Shown here piece after piece: positions 25,287 to 33,890 of a DNA stretch of 59,512 nt; within the stretch, counting starts at the first letter, position 1; the number at the start of each line of letters is the position of its first letter. Under the pieces are notes generated by a model, which saw only the letters and a list, made by a program, of their open reading frames with translations, did no database searches and was not told the origin of the DNA. Origin of the DNA: an uncultured Enterocloster sp. (GTDB lineage: Bacteria > Bacillota > Clostridia > Lachnospirales > Lachnospiraceae); contig CALWQV010000006.1 in the NCBI GenBank assembly GCA_944383785.1, positions 1-59,512 of the forward strand. The letters are read 5' to 3'. The translations under genes were made by a program, and so were the position numbers.

Positions 25287-25841
25287 ATGTATTCATATTG
25301 CTACACAACGTATCAATCCCCCGTCGGAACCCTAACCCTCGCCGGCGATGACTCTCATCTGGCCGGCCTGTGGATCGAAGGTCAGAAATATTTCGGCGGT
25401 TCTCTGCCGCAGCCTATGACTGCGGCAGATCCCAGCAGGCTTCCCGCCCCCTTGGCCTCTGCCTGCGGCTGGCTGGACCGGTATTTTTCCGGAGCAAAGC
25501 CTCTTCCTTCTGAGCTGCCCCTTGCTCCTGCGGGAAGCGATTTTCGCCAGCTTGTGTGGAAAATTCTCTGCGAAATCCCTTACGGGGAAGTAATGACATA
25601 CGGGCAGATCGCTCAGGAAGCGGCCCGCCTGATGGGGCGGCCATCCATGTCCGGCCAGGCTGTGGGAAACGCCGTAGGGCATAATCCCATTTCTATTATC
25701 ATCCCCTGCCACAGGGTAGTCGGAACAAATGGCAGCCTGACCGGTTACGCCGGTGGAATCCCAAAGAAAATACAGCTATTAAAGCATGAGGGCGTGGATG
25801 TATCCCGCTTCTTTGTGCCAAAGGAAGGAGCAGCCTTATGA
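25287..25841 (+). CDS. ogt: Methylated-DNA-protein-cysteine methyltransferase
   Basis: This is a 184-residue suicide DNA-repair protein that moves the methyl group of O6-methylguanine to its own Cys. The active motif PCHRVVGTNGSLTGYAGG is intact, preceded by the helix-turn-helix region (IPYGEVMTYGQIAQEAA) and by GNAVGHNPISIII. The N-terminal half is the short Ogt type without an Ada domain. AAAGGA before 25287 sets the start; the frame is open from 25254. It overlaps the ArsC-like gene by ATGA. Confidence 0.94.
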   Translation: MYSYCYTTYQSPVGTLTLAGDDSHLAGLWIEGQKYFGGSLPQPMTAADPSRLPAPLASACGWLDRYFSGAKPLPSELPLAPAGSDFRQLVWKILCEIPYGEVMTYGQIAQEAARLMGRPSMSGQAVGNAVGHNPISIIIPCHRVVGTNGSLTGYAGGIPKKIQLLKHEGVDVSRFFVPKEGAAL

Positions 25842-26197
25842 TTTTATTCATTCAATACCCCAAATGCTCCACCTGCCAGAAAGCGAAAAAATGGCTGGCG
25901 GAGCACAATGTATCTTTCACAGACCGCCACATCGTGGAGGACAATCCCTCTGCCAGGGAGCTAGCAAGCTGGATCAAGACCAGCGGCCTTCCGGTGAAAA
26001 AATTCTTCAATACCAGCGGCATGAAGTATAAGGAGATGGGCCTCAAAGACCGCCTCCCCTCCATGTCCGAAGAAGAGCAGATCGCCCTTCTGGCAACCGA
26101 CGGGATGTTGGTGAAGCGTCCGCTGCTGATCGGTGATAATTTTGTAGTTCCTGGTTTTAAGGAAGGAGAGTGGAAGGAAAAGCTGGGAGTGGAATAA
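25838..26197 (+). CDS. ArsC/Spx-family thioredoxin-fold protein
   Basis: The 119-residue protein has CSTC near the N terminus (Cys10, Cys13) followed by AKKWLAEHNVSFTDRHI and the conserved RPLLIGDN segment. The CxxC and length fit the ArsC/YffB/Spx family of small redox proteins and not classic arsenate reductase, whose catalytic Cys pattern differs. There are no arsenic genes nearby. It is coupled to ogt by a four-base overlap, suggesting a shared stress response. Confidence 0.88.
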   Translation: MILFIQYPKCSTCQKAKKWLAEHNVSFTDRHIVEDNPSARELASWIKTSGLPVKKFFNTSGMKYKEMGLKDRLPSMSEEEQIALLATDGMLVKRPLLIGDNFVVPGFKEGEWKEKLGVE

Positions 26198-26200
26198 TGA

Positions 26201-26851
26201 TTATTCTTCGGCTGCCGCTTTTACCAGGGTTTTCGCGTATTCTGTAATTTCATCAAACTTTCCCGCCAAAACCCTGGAGCGGCTGACCAAGCTGCCGCCA
26301 ATCCCCACGCAGCAGGCGCCTGCCTTTAAAAAGTCTGCAATATTCGCCGCGTCAATACCCCCTACCGCAGACATAGGTATATGGGATAGAGGACCGCGGA
26401 CCGCTTTTAAATAGGCGGTTCCTAAAAGTCCGGCAGGAAACAGTTTTACAATATGAGCTCCTGTCTGATAAGCTTCCGCTATTTCTGATGGGGTAAAGGC
26501 GCCCGGCATAGACAGCAGTTCTTGTTCCCTGGTACGATGAATTACATCCTTTTCCACATTAGGAGAAATAATATATAAGGCCCCACATTCCTTTGCCATA
26601 TCTACCTGCTCTGGCGTCATAACAGTACCAGCTCCCAGTAAAACCTGGTCGCCCAGCTGTTCATGAACCAGACGGATTGAATCCACGGTTTCCTGCAAAG
26701 TCTCCGCGCTTTCCTGATTAAAGGTGATTTCCATCAAACGAATCCCCCCATCCAGAAGCGACTGCGCTGTCTTTAGAATTAAAGATGTGGGAATACCGCG
26801 GATAATCGCAATGATCTTTTCATTTTTGATAGCTTCAAGTGTTTGATTCAT
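26201..26851 (-). CDS. KDPG/KDPGal-type aldolase
   Basis: This 216-residue class I aldolase belongs to the KHG/KDPG family, splitting 2-keto-3-deoxy-6-phospho sugar acids to pyruvate and glyceraldehyde 3-phosphate. Visible sites are IIRGIPTSLI, the catalytic Glu region MEITFNQESA, GAGTVMTPEQV, the Schiff-base Lys in SPNVEKDV or LKAVRGP (family Lys near FPAGLLG), and GIGGSLV. The frame is open to 26875, but GGGGGGA before 26851 marks the start; the gene overlaps the kinase stop by 17 bases. It is the last gene of the minus-strand locus, directly after its kinase. Confidence 0.92.
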   Translation of the reverse strand: MNQTLEAIKNEKIIAIIRGIPTSLILKTAQSLLDGGIRLMEITFNQESAETLQETVDSIRLVHEQLGDQVLLGAGTVMTPEQVDMAKECGALYIISPNVEKDVIHRTREQELLSMPGAFTPSEIAEAYQTGAHIVKLFPAGLLGTAYLKAVRGPLSHIPMSAVGGIDAANIADFLKAGACCVGIGGSLVSRSRVLAGKFDEITEYAKTLVKAAAEE

Positions 26852-27857
26852 AAAAATCCCCCCGTTCTTTCGCAATCAGAAGCGCCCCATACCCTGCCAT
26901 TGGGCATTGGTCTGGCAAATGAACTGATTGAATATCGGAAAAATAGTCCGTCTCCTTTAAAAGCTTTAAAAGAGCCGAGCACAGCGGTTCCTTGCCCGCA
27001 ATGCGAACTCTCATAGATGGGCGGATCTTTAATGCATGGCTGGAACGTATCGCCGCAATGTCATTTTCCAGCACCGCGCCCAAAAGGAAACTAGCGCACT
27101 GATTCTGTTTGTCCGTAAGAAATTGCCTGGCAATGCGGGTTAAAAATGCTCCTCTCGCGCAGCTGGTATCACGTGCGGCATAGAATCCGGCTAACAGGTA
27201 AGCGGGATCCCATTCCTGATTTACAAAACTGCGCTCTACCGCATCCGCGACGACAGTATGCTGGGTAATTGCGGCCAACAATTCTCCGGAAAGAGAAGTC
27301 AAACAGCCTGTCAATCTTCCCCCTGCATCTACGGTAATAAATTTCGTATGGGAGCCCGGAAGGACCAAAAGACAGTCTCCGCCTAGCCCGGCGTAGTCTA
27401 AAAGAGCCAGCGCCTCCGTTTCTTCGCCGCGCATGATGTCCATCGATTCCAGATTCTCCAATGTAACCTTTGAATCCGGCATATTTTTCATCCCCGGAAT
27501 AAAATGAATCGGCACAGGGCAGAGATCCGGAAGCAGTTTTAGAACCACACCCGCAGCAAAGTCTTTCAATGATACCGGGGCAATCAAGTGCGGTACCTCA
27601 AGCAGCCCTACATTCGATGTAATCATTCCTGAAGCATAAATCGCGCCTACGTCGGAAATTTTAATCGAGCGTTCTTCAAGCAGGGAATCGATCAACCGGC
27701 GAACCGTTTCTTTTAAAGCCTGATTGCTGCCCGTTTCCGCCGTCAGCTGTACCCCGACTGCGGCCTTAGCTGAGGCAACAACCTGGCCTTGGCTGTTCCA
27801 AAGAAATGCCCTGGTGTTGGTGGTGCCGCCGTCGATGGTAATAAGGTATGTTTTCAT
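26835..27857 (-). CDS. dgoK: 2-keto-3-deoxygalactonokinase (DgoK family)
   Basis: This is a 340-residue sugar-acid kinase. The N-terminal phosphate loop IDGGTTNTRAFLWN (8-21), PHLIAPVSLKDFAAG, VLPGSHTKFI and the C-terminal AGYGALLIA match DgoK. It phosphorylates 2-keto-3-deoxy-galactonate (or the gluconate epimer) at C6 using ATP. Its product feeds the aldolase encoded next. AGGAGAGG lies upstream of the ATG. Which epimer is used cannot be told from sequence. Confidence 0.9.
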   Translation of the reverse strand: MKTYLITIDGGTTNTRAFLWNSQGQVVASAKAAVGVQLTAETGSNQALKETVRRLIDSLLEERSIKISDVGAIYASGMITSNVGLLEVPHLIAPVSLKDFAAGVVLKLLPDLCPVPIHFIPGMKNMPDSKVTLENLESMDIMRGEETEALALLDYAGLGGDCLLVLPGSHTKFITVDAGGRLTGCLTSLSGELLAAITQHTVVADAVERSFVNQEWDPAYLLAGFYAARDTSCARGAFLTRIARQFLTDKQNQCASFLLGAVLENDIAAIRSSHALKIRPSMRVRIAGKEPLCSALLKLLKETDYFSDIQSVHLPDQCPMAGYGALLIAKERGDFYESNT

Positions 27858-27899
27858 GTAACCTCTCCTAACATATATCTCAAATTTTCCAAGGCCGTT

Positions 27900-28556
27900 T
27901 TACATATTTTCCTTATGCCCTCGAATTTCATCAAGATAACTATAAAGTGTATATTTAGAAATTTCTAAAACCTGGCATATTTTTGTGCCGGATTTGCTAA
28001 TTAATAAAGCTCCCTTATTATCCAAAAAACTCAGCACCTGCATTTTGTCTTCCTTTGTCATATTACATACCGGTTTTCCAATCCTGCTAATTCCTTGGTT
28101 AATTAAATAATTCAGCAATTCGGCAACATCTGTCGCGAAAAATTCCTCGCCCTGATCCTTTTTATTCAATTCTTCCGGAAGACTGTGATCCAAATATTCT
28201 TTTATCTCAATCTTCTTTGAAATATCTGTATTAATACATAAAGCCCCCAGTGGTTCTCCATCATCATTTTTTATGTACATTGTAGACGATACCAGGACTT
28301 TACCTTCCCTTGTCTTAGTTACATAATTGCATTTCATATCACTGGTAGCGGTTCCTCTTATAACCTCCAATCCCAAATTGCTCCCGCAATCCCCAATCTT
28401 TCTGTTTGTTACATGCCCGTTTTCAATCGCTACTACACTATGATCATATCCCTTTGCCCAATCATGCAAAATAAATTCTGAGTCTGATCCAAATTGATTT
28501 TTTAATAGTTTCAAAAGCGTTTTAAAAAAGGGCATTTCATCTTCAATCGTTTTCAT
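27900..28556 (-). CDS. YheO/DauR-type regulator with PAS and HTH domains
   Basis: The 218-residue protein has an N-terminal YheO-like PAS domain (FILHDWAKGYDHSVVAIENGHVTNRKIG, LGALCINTDISKK) and a C-terminal helix-turn-helix with the family's hallmark ISKYTLYSYLDEI. DauR of this family represses D-arginine use, and other members sit beside D-amino acid genes. It lies between the kinase and the fold-III PLP enzyme on the same strand and is likely the local regulator. AGGAGGAG precedes the ATG. Confidence 0.88.
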   Translation of the reverse strand: MKTIEDEMPFFKTLLKLLKNQFGSDSEFILHDWAKGYDHSVVAIENGHVTNRKIGDCGSNLGLEVIRGTATSDMKCNYVTKTREGKVLVSSTMYIKNDDGEPLGALCINTDISKKIEIKEYLDHSLPEELNKKDQGEEFFATDVAELLNYLINQGISRIGKPVCNMTKEDKMQVLSFLDNKGALLISKSGTKICQVLEISKYTLYSYLDEIRGHKENM

Positions 28557-28725
28557 CCACTTCTCCTCCTACTTTCATTTAGCATTATCACACTTTAGGC
28601 ACCTATAAATGTCCCCCTCTCCTTCAATATTGTATCACAAATCATTTTTATATTCCATCAAAAGTAACGATTTTAAAGGCAAGATCCGGAAGCAAATCGC
28701 TTCCGGACATATCCTGTTTGTCATT

Positions 28726-29838
28726 TTAGATCGTAATTTTTCTATTTCGTGCTGTCACAAGCCATTCATCTACAATTTCGCCATTTCGCGCAACTAGAGC
28801 CGATGGGTATAATGCGCTTGTCGGACAAATATGCGTTGGTATTACGTATAAAACCGTACCAATCTGCGGGCGCTCATTTTCATAGCCGCTCTCCATTTTC
28901 CAGATCCAGTGCTCTTCGTTCTGTCCCACTGAAACTGCATGCTCCACTCCTAAAAGTCTTCCTCTCTGCCCCTGTGGATCTGAAGCAATGCCTTTGTACC
29001 CCAGATCAATCGTAAAATATCCTTCTGCCGCATGACTTACTACGCGAGTCATTAAAATTCCGGCCGGAACAAAGTTTTCATCCTGAAAGCGATGATAATA
29101 CCCATCATCTGATATAACACAGGTTCCTGGCGATAAATATACATTGCCGTATTTTGCATGGCATGGAAAAGATGGTGTTCCCCCCATAATCAAAATATCA
29201 CAATTTTCACCAGATTGTTTAATGCGTTCCACAACCTTAAATACTTTATGATCCGCTTCCTCAACAGCCCTCCTTCTCTCTTCATAATTTTCAATCCCGT
29301 GATTCCCATCATAACAATGCAGACCGTTTAAAGAGAGTCCCGGGAGTTTACAGCATTCCATATACAGGTCGTATAATTTTTCCACTTCAACCCCTGTGCG
29401 GTTTGTACCCATATTTACATCAATTAGCACATTTACCTTTAAGCTTTTTTCACATGCTTGTGCACTTAATATCCGAAGCTGTTCAATATCATCCCCGATC
29501 GCCCAAAAACGTGTTTTCGGGTAGGATACCTGAAGCTTTAAAAATCGAGCAACATTAGGTCCAATCAACGGATAGGCGATAACAGCTTCCGCAGCCCCGC
29601 AGGTACCTACCATTTCTGCCTCTGCGATCGTAGCGCACTTAAATTTGCTAATGCCTTTTTCCATCTGCAGCCGCACTAGCTTTTCCATTTTGTGAGATTT
29701 TACATGGGGCCATAAGCGTCTGCGATCACCAGCAGTCTCTATCATCTTATTTAAATTGTCCAGGATTATATCCTCGTAATAAATCAAAGCGGGCGTGATA
29801 ATTTCTTCTGCTTTCTTAATCTCATATATATTTTTCAT
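28726..29838 (-). CDS. Fold-III PLP enzyme of the D-threonine aldolase / D-serine dehydratase family
   Basis: The 370-residue protein has an alanine-racemase-like barrel with the PLP lysine in PHVKSHK (about residue 47-50). The C-terminal metal site reads THICPT, an H-x-C pair like the zinc site of eukaryotic-type D-serine dehydratases, in place of the H-x-D of D-threonine aldolases. The family removes water and ammonia from, or splits, beta-hydroxy D-amino acids; D-glucosaminate dehydratase activity has been linked to this family. RidA next door, which removes enamine intermediates, favours a dehydratase. Combined with the KDG-type kinase and aldolase, an amino-sugar acid dehydratase is my best guess. 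Confidence 0.85.
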   Translation of the reverse strand: MKNIYEIKKAEEIITPALIYYEDIILDNLNKMIETAGDRRRLWPHVKSHKMEKLVRLQMEKGISKFKCATIAEAEMVGTCGAAEAVIAYPLIGPNVARFLKLQVSYPKTRFWAIGDDIEQLRILSAQACEKSLKVNVLIDVNMGTNRTGVEVEKLYDLYMECCKLPGLSLNGLHCYDGNHGIENYEERRRAVEEADHKVFKVVERIKQSGENCDILIMGGTPSFPCHAKYGNVYLSPGTCVISDDGYYHRFQDENFVPAGILMTRVVSHAAEGYFTIDLGYKGIASDPQGQRGRLLGVEHAVSVGQNEEHWIWKMESGYENERPQIGTVLYVIPTHICPTSALYPSALVARNGEIVDEWLVTARNRKITI

Positions 29839-29851
29839 ACACAGCCTCTCT

Positions 29852-30313
29852 TCATTTCAGTTCAAATATATACTCAATTTCTACCGAAATTCCACCCGGA
29901 AGCTCATTAGTGGAAATAGCGGATCTTGCTCCAACTCCATCTTCCTCTCCAAATATATCCCTTAACAGCTGAGAAGCTCCGTCCACTACCTTAGGCTGCG
30001 AATTAAATCCATCCGCACTGGCCACAAACGCAAGAATCTTTACAATACCTTTGACCTTATTCAAATCGCCTAAATATGCATCTAAAGCACTTAAAGCATT
30101 CAAAGTGCAGATCCTTGCCGCCTCCTGCCCTTCTTCAATCGTTCTGTCCTTTCCCAATTTTCCAGATACGGCAGGTTTTCCATCTCTTGTAGCGCCCTGT
30201 CCTGAAATGTATAAAAGATTTCCCACCTGTTTAACTGGCTTATAGATTCCCCCCTTCGGGGCTGCTGGCGGCAGTTCATAACCTAACTCTTCGATCCTTT
30301 TGTAAATGTCCAT
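29852..30313 (-). CDS. RidA/YjgF-family enamine/imine deaminase
   Basis: The 153-residue trimer-forming protein has the segments GNLLYISGQGATRDGKP, ARICTLNALSALDAYLGDLNKVKGIVKI and the C-terminal conserved block GVGARSAISTNELPGGISVEIEYIF with the catalytic-type Arg. RidA speeds hydrolysis of 2-iminoacids released by PLP dehydratases. It is longer than the usual 125-130 residues by an N-terminal extension. It lies 13 bases upstream of the PLP enzyme, which fits a paired job. Confidence 0.93.
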   Translation of the reverse strand: MDIYKRIEELGYELPPAAPKGGIYKPVKQVGNLLYISGQGATRDGKPAVSGKLGKDRTIEEGQEAARICTLNALSALDAYLGDLNKVKGIVKILAFVASADGFNSQPKVVDGASQLLRDIFGEEDGVGARSAISTNELPGGISVEIEYIFELK

Positions 30314-30350
30314 TATGATATCCTCCTCATATAATATATTGATTTTCTTT

Positions 30351-31961
30351 TTAATATCGCCGGATTATCTGACCAGAGAAAATATCTGAGCATCTTTCAT
30401 CCTGAGCAACTGCTATTTCGCCGTTCACAATACAGTATTCCAATCCGTAGGGAAGCAGCGTGGGATTTGTATATGTAGCTCGATCTGTAAATTGATTCGG
30501 ATCAAATACCAACACATCTGCATAATTTCCTTCTTTTAATACTCCTCTTCCCTCTAATCCCATTCGAAAAGCCGGCTGGCTTGTCATTCGCCTAATCCCT
30601 TCTTCGAGGCTGTAAAGTTTCCTCTCTTTTATATATTCCCGAATGATCTTTGGAAAAGCTCCATACATACGCGGATGTGGGGTATCTGTCTGTGCGTAAA
30701 TCGAGTCCGATATTACATTTGACCACGGCAGCCTGGCAACTGTGTCAATATCTTCTTGGCACATACTCATATTGATGATAGCCGTTCTTCCATTATCCTC
30801 ATGCATCAGAGCTGCCGCCAAAGCTTCGGCATCGATATAGCCAAAATTCTTAGCCGCTTCCGCTACTGTCATTCCAACCATAGGCTGAAATTTCTGAGTC
30901 TGTACACCGCTGATAATAATCCGATCCCATCCCAGTAAAACGCAAAAATTGTCCCATTCATCTGAGTCTATACGGCTTTTTTGTCGAAATTCTTCAACCC
31001 CTTCCTTAGTTCCCAAACGCGCAAGTGCCTGTTTCATATCACCGTTTACAAAATCCGGCGGCAGCATCGTTGTGAGCGCCGTACTTCCTCCTTCGTATGG
31101 GTAGAAATCGCAGGTTATATCCTGCCCTCTCTCCCTGGCTTTACAGATCAGTTCAATTGCTGTATGTATATCCTTCCTCCAATTTTTTTTACCACAGCTC
31201 TTAAAATGGCTGATTTCCAGTGCGCAGCCTGCCTTTCTCGCAATTTCTATGACTTCCTCCACGCTTTCCACCATTTTATTTCCTTCTCCGCGAATATGTG
31301 TTGCAATCACCCTGCCATACTGGCCAACCGGCTCAAGAATGTACGCAAATTCTTCCATCGTCGTATAACATTCCGGTAGATACATAATTCCCAGAGAAAT
31401 TCCCGGGGCCCCTGCTTTTAGCGCCTCTTCTATCAGCATTCGCGCTTGTTCTAATTCCGCCCGTGTATACGGTTCATTGGAAAATCCCTTTACTGCGATA
31501 CGAACCGCCCCAGTTCCAATCATCGCCGCCATATTCAGAGGTAGTTTTACCCTTTCCAATGCTTCTATATAATCCCCATATGTTTTGGGCGCATCCACAG
31601 CAACCGGCCCCAATACAGGCTCATCAAAATCGTACATTTCTTTTGCTCGGTCTAAATTGAGCGGGCTGGGAGTCGGGCTAATCCCACAGTTTCCCACAAC
31701 AACAGTAGTGATCCCCTGCGCCAACTCACATTTCCCAAAATCAGGGTCATTTAATGGCTTCATATCACAATGTCTGTGAATATCCACAAATCCGGGACAT
31801 ACTACCTTATTATTTGCGTCGATTATAATATCCGCCGTCCTATTTTCTGAAAGCCTGCCAATATTTTGAATCCGGCCATTTTTAAGTAAAATGTCCGCCT
31901 TAATACCCGGATTTCCCAACCCATCGTATACGATTCCATTTTTTATTAATATACTTTTCAA
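30351..31961 (-). CDS. D-aminoacylase-like amidohydrolase
   Basis: This is an amidohydrolase-superfamily metal enzyme of about 536 residues. It has the N-terminal composite domain (LIKNGIVYDGLGNPG), metal site VDIHRHCD, the bridging Cys of VVVGNCGISPTP, ATHIRGEG, EISHFKSCG and late SDSIYAQ. These match N-acyl-D-amino acid deacylases, which remove acyl groups from D-amino acids. In this locus it could deacylate an N-acyl amino-sugar acid. The start is uncertain: TTG at 31961 has AAGGTGA just upstream; TTG at 31985 is also in frame and would overlap the M20 gene. Confidence 0.87.
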   Translation of the reverse strand: MKSILIKNGIVYDGLGNPGIKADILLKNGRIQNIGRLSENRTADIIIDANNKVVCPGFVDIHRHCDMKPLNDPDFGKCELAQGITTVVVGNCGISPTPSPLNLDRAKEMYDFDEPVLGPVAVDAPKTYGDYIEALERVKLPLNMAAMIGTGAVRIAVKGFSNEPYTRAELEQARMLIEEALKAGAPGISLGIMYLPECYTTMEEFAYILEPVGQYGRVIATHIRGEGNKMVESVEEVIEIARKAGCALEISHFKSCGKKNWRKDIHTAIELICKARERGQDITCDFYPYEGGSTALTTMLPPDFVNGDMKQALARLGTKEGVEEFRQKSRIDSDEWDNFCVLLGWDRIIISGVQTQKFQPMVGMTVAEAAKNFGYIDAEALAAALMHEDNGRTAIINMSMCQEDIDTVARLPWSNVISDSIYAQTDTPHPRMYGAFPKIIREYIKERKLYSLEEGIRRMTSQPAFRMGLEGRGVLKEGNYADVLVFDPNQFTDRATYTNPTLLPYGLEYCIVNGEIAVAQDERCSDIFSGQIIRRY

Positions 31962-31965
31962 AACG

Positions 31966-33102
31966 TCACCTTCTTTGTTGCTCAACCCGCTCTATAAAAC
32001 GCTGATAAAGCTCTGTCATTTTATAGATTTCCTGAAGCTGTACACTTTCGTCGATGCTATGGGCCGCCTCAATACTGCCTGGCCCCCATAAAATTGTTTC
32101 AAATCCTCTCGAAGTAAATTGCGGCATGTCGCTGCAAGCCGGAAAATCTTTTATAATCGGCTCCATTCCGAAAAAGTCTGTCCAGACTTCTCTTGCCAAT
32201 GTTACAGTTTCGCAGCTTTCTTCCGTTATGCCAGGCGGCATTTCTAAAAATGGCTCCACTGTGTAACTACAACCATCTGGAAGGGGAATTTGATCAAGAA
32301 TCTTACAAAGCTCTTCTTTTAAATTTTCTGATCTATCTCCCGGAATTGTCCGGCAGTCAATTATGCAGCTGGCTTCCGCAGGAATCACATTATCTTTTAT
32401 TCCTCCCCGAATCATGGTACAGCTAGCTGTCGGCGGCGGCAGATGGGGGCTGCTGCATGCCTGCCGCCGCCTATGCCATTCTTCTACCCCAGCCAATAGC
32501 CTTCCCATGGCAAAAATTGCGTTGCTTCCCTGCTGCGGGAAAGCGGAATGAGCCTGTACCCCATGTACCGTCAGACGGAAACGTGTCACTCCCCTGTGGG
32601 CAATCTGGATTTCCATGCTAGTAGGCTCGCCTATGATAACCATTGAATCCTCTGGCAGCTGATACTGTTCCAGGAAAGCCCGAGTTCCTTTTCCGTGAAT
32701 TTCTTCATCGCAAACCAGAACCAGCATCACCCTTGTATGACTCAATGTAACGCTCTTTTTGACCTGGACAAGGGCGGATATCATGGAGGCAATCCCCCCT
32801 TTCATGTCGCTTACCCCTCTGCCATATCCTATTCCATCTTTACATACAAGCCGAAAAGGGTCTGTCTGCCATCCATCGCCTGCCGGAACTACATCCAGAT
32901 GTCCTGTCAGAATAACTGTTCTTCCATCTGCTGGACCGATCCACGCAATTAAGTTCGCCCGATTGTCCTCAACGATCTGAAGTTCTGATTCAATCCCATA
33001 ATGCTTTAAAAGATCTTTTACATATTCTGCCGCTTTTCTCTCATTTCCTGGCGGATTTTCTGTATTCAAGCTAACAAGCTCTTTTAAATATTCGAGTACC
33101 AT
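31966..33102 (-). CDS. M20-family metallopeptidase / deacylase (ArgE/DapE type)
   Basis: The 378-residue protein has the M20 zinc sites ILTGHLDVVPAGDGW, GRGVSDMKGGIASM, the catalytic Glu in VCDEEIHGKG, IGEPTSMEIQIAHRG and the late His of EAAHSIDE. A dimerisation domain occupies the middle (HGVQAHSAFPQQG). The family hydrolyses N-acyl amino acids, succinyl-diaminopimelate or peptides. A second deacylase beside the D-aminoacylase suggests the imported substrate is an N-acylated or peptide-linked compound. Confidence 0.9.
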   Translation of the reverse strand: MVLEYLKELVSLNTENPPGNERKAAEYVKDLLKHYGIESELQIVEDNRANLIAWIGPADGRTVILTGHLDVVPAGDGWQTDPFRLVCKDGIGYGRGVSDMKGGIASMISALVQVKKSVTLSHTRVMLVLVCDEEIHGKGTRAFLEQYQLPEDSMVIIGEPTSMEIQIAHRGVTRFRLTVHGVQAHSAFPQQGSNAIFAMGRLLAGVEEWHRRRQACSSPHLPPPTASCTMIRGGIKDNVIPAEASCIIDCRTIPGDRSENLKEELCKILDQIPLPDGCSYTVEPFLEMPPGITEESCETVTLAREVWTDFFGMEPIIKDFPACSDMPQFTSRGFETILWGPGSIEAAHSIDESVQLQEIYKMTELYQRFIERVEQQRR

Positions 33103-33124
33103 TCGCTGTAATCCCTTTCTGCTC

Positions 33125-33874
33125 TCAACCCCTTGCTATGAAAGCCTGCTCTGGTATTCCCAGGCGTTCAAATATCTGGACCGCCTTCTGAATATGTTCT
33201 TTCCCTTCCGACAGGTCAATACCAAAATGGGAAGGAAGCAAAGCATCAAATTCCAGACATTCCAGCTTATGCGCTGTTTCCACATAATCTGCCAAACAGC
33301 AGTCCCAAATATTTTGGAGGGAAATGCGTCCTCCAAGAAAAATAGAATCCCCTGAAAATAGATAGCGTTTTTCCGGAGTTGTAACCAGGTAAGCATTATG
33401 TCCGCTGCAGTGGCCTGGGGTGTCGACTGCCATAAACTCTACATCGCCAACCTTCAAAATTTCTCCATCGGAAAAAGGTGACGCTTTGCACTTTTCAACC
33501 GTAAATCCCGATGGATAAAGCCCATTCTTCTCAGCAGTATCAACTGACATCTTATTGAAATCGCCATCCTGTAGATAACGCGCGCTCAAGGGATGCGCAA
33601 GTACCGTTGCTCCTGTTAATTTTTTAAAATAGGCTGCGCCTCCTACATGGTCACCGTGCGTATGGGTAAGCAGAATATATTTGATATCGGATGGCAAAAA
33701 ATTATGAAATGCTATCTGTCCGCAGATCTTTTCAGGAGAAATTCCTGCCCCTGTATCAATCATAACAAGATCATTTCCACAATTTACTACATATGTATCA
33801 CAGTCATATGGATCCGTAAAATTAGAGCCTGACTTTCCGCTTCCTACTACATATACCCTTTTATCAATCTGCAT
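33125..33874 (-). CDS. Metallo-beta-lactamase-fold hydrolase
   Basis: This is a zinc hydrolase of about 249 residues with THTHGDHVGG, the downstream metal His in DTPGHCSGHNAYLV, FSGDSIFLGG and the final LPSHFGIDL. It is related to glyoxalase II and lactonase-like enzymes; the substrate is unknown. A lactonase that opens a sugar-acid lactone would fit the locus, but this is inferred. The start at 33874 is chosen for GAGGTGG 8 bases upstream; a GTG at 33886 lies inside that site. Confidence 0.85.
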   Translation of the reverse strand: MQIDKRVYVVGSGKSGSNFTDPYDCDTYVVNCGNDLVMIDTGAGISPEKICGQIAFHNFLPSDIKYILLTHTHGDHVGGAAYFKKLTGATVLAHPLSARYLQDGDFNKMSVDTAEKNGLYPSGFTVEKCKASPFSDGEILKVGDVEFMAVDTPGHCSGHNAYLVTTPEKRYLFSGDSIFLGGRISLQNIWDCCLADYVETAHKLECLEFDALLPSHFGIDLSEGKEHIQKAVQIFERLGIPEQAFIARG

Positions 33875-33890
33875 CGCTTTTACCACCTCT

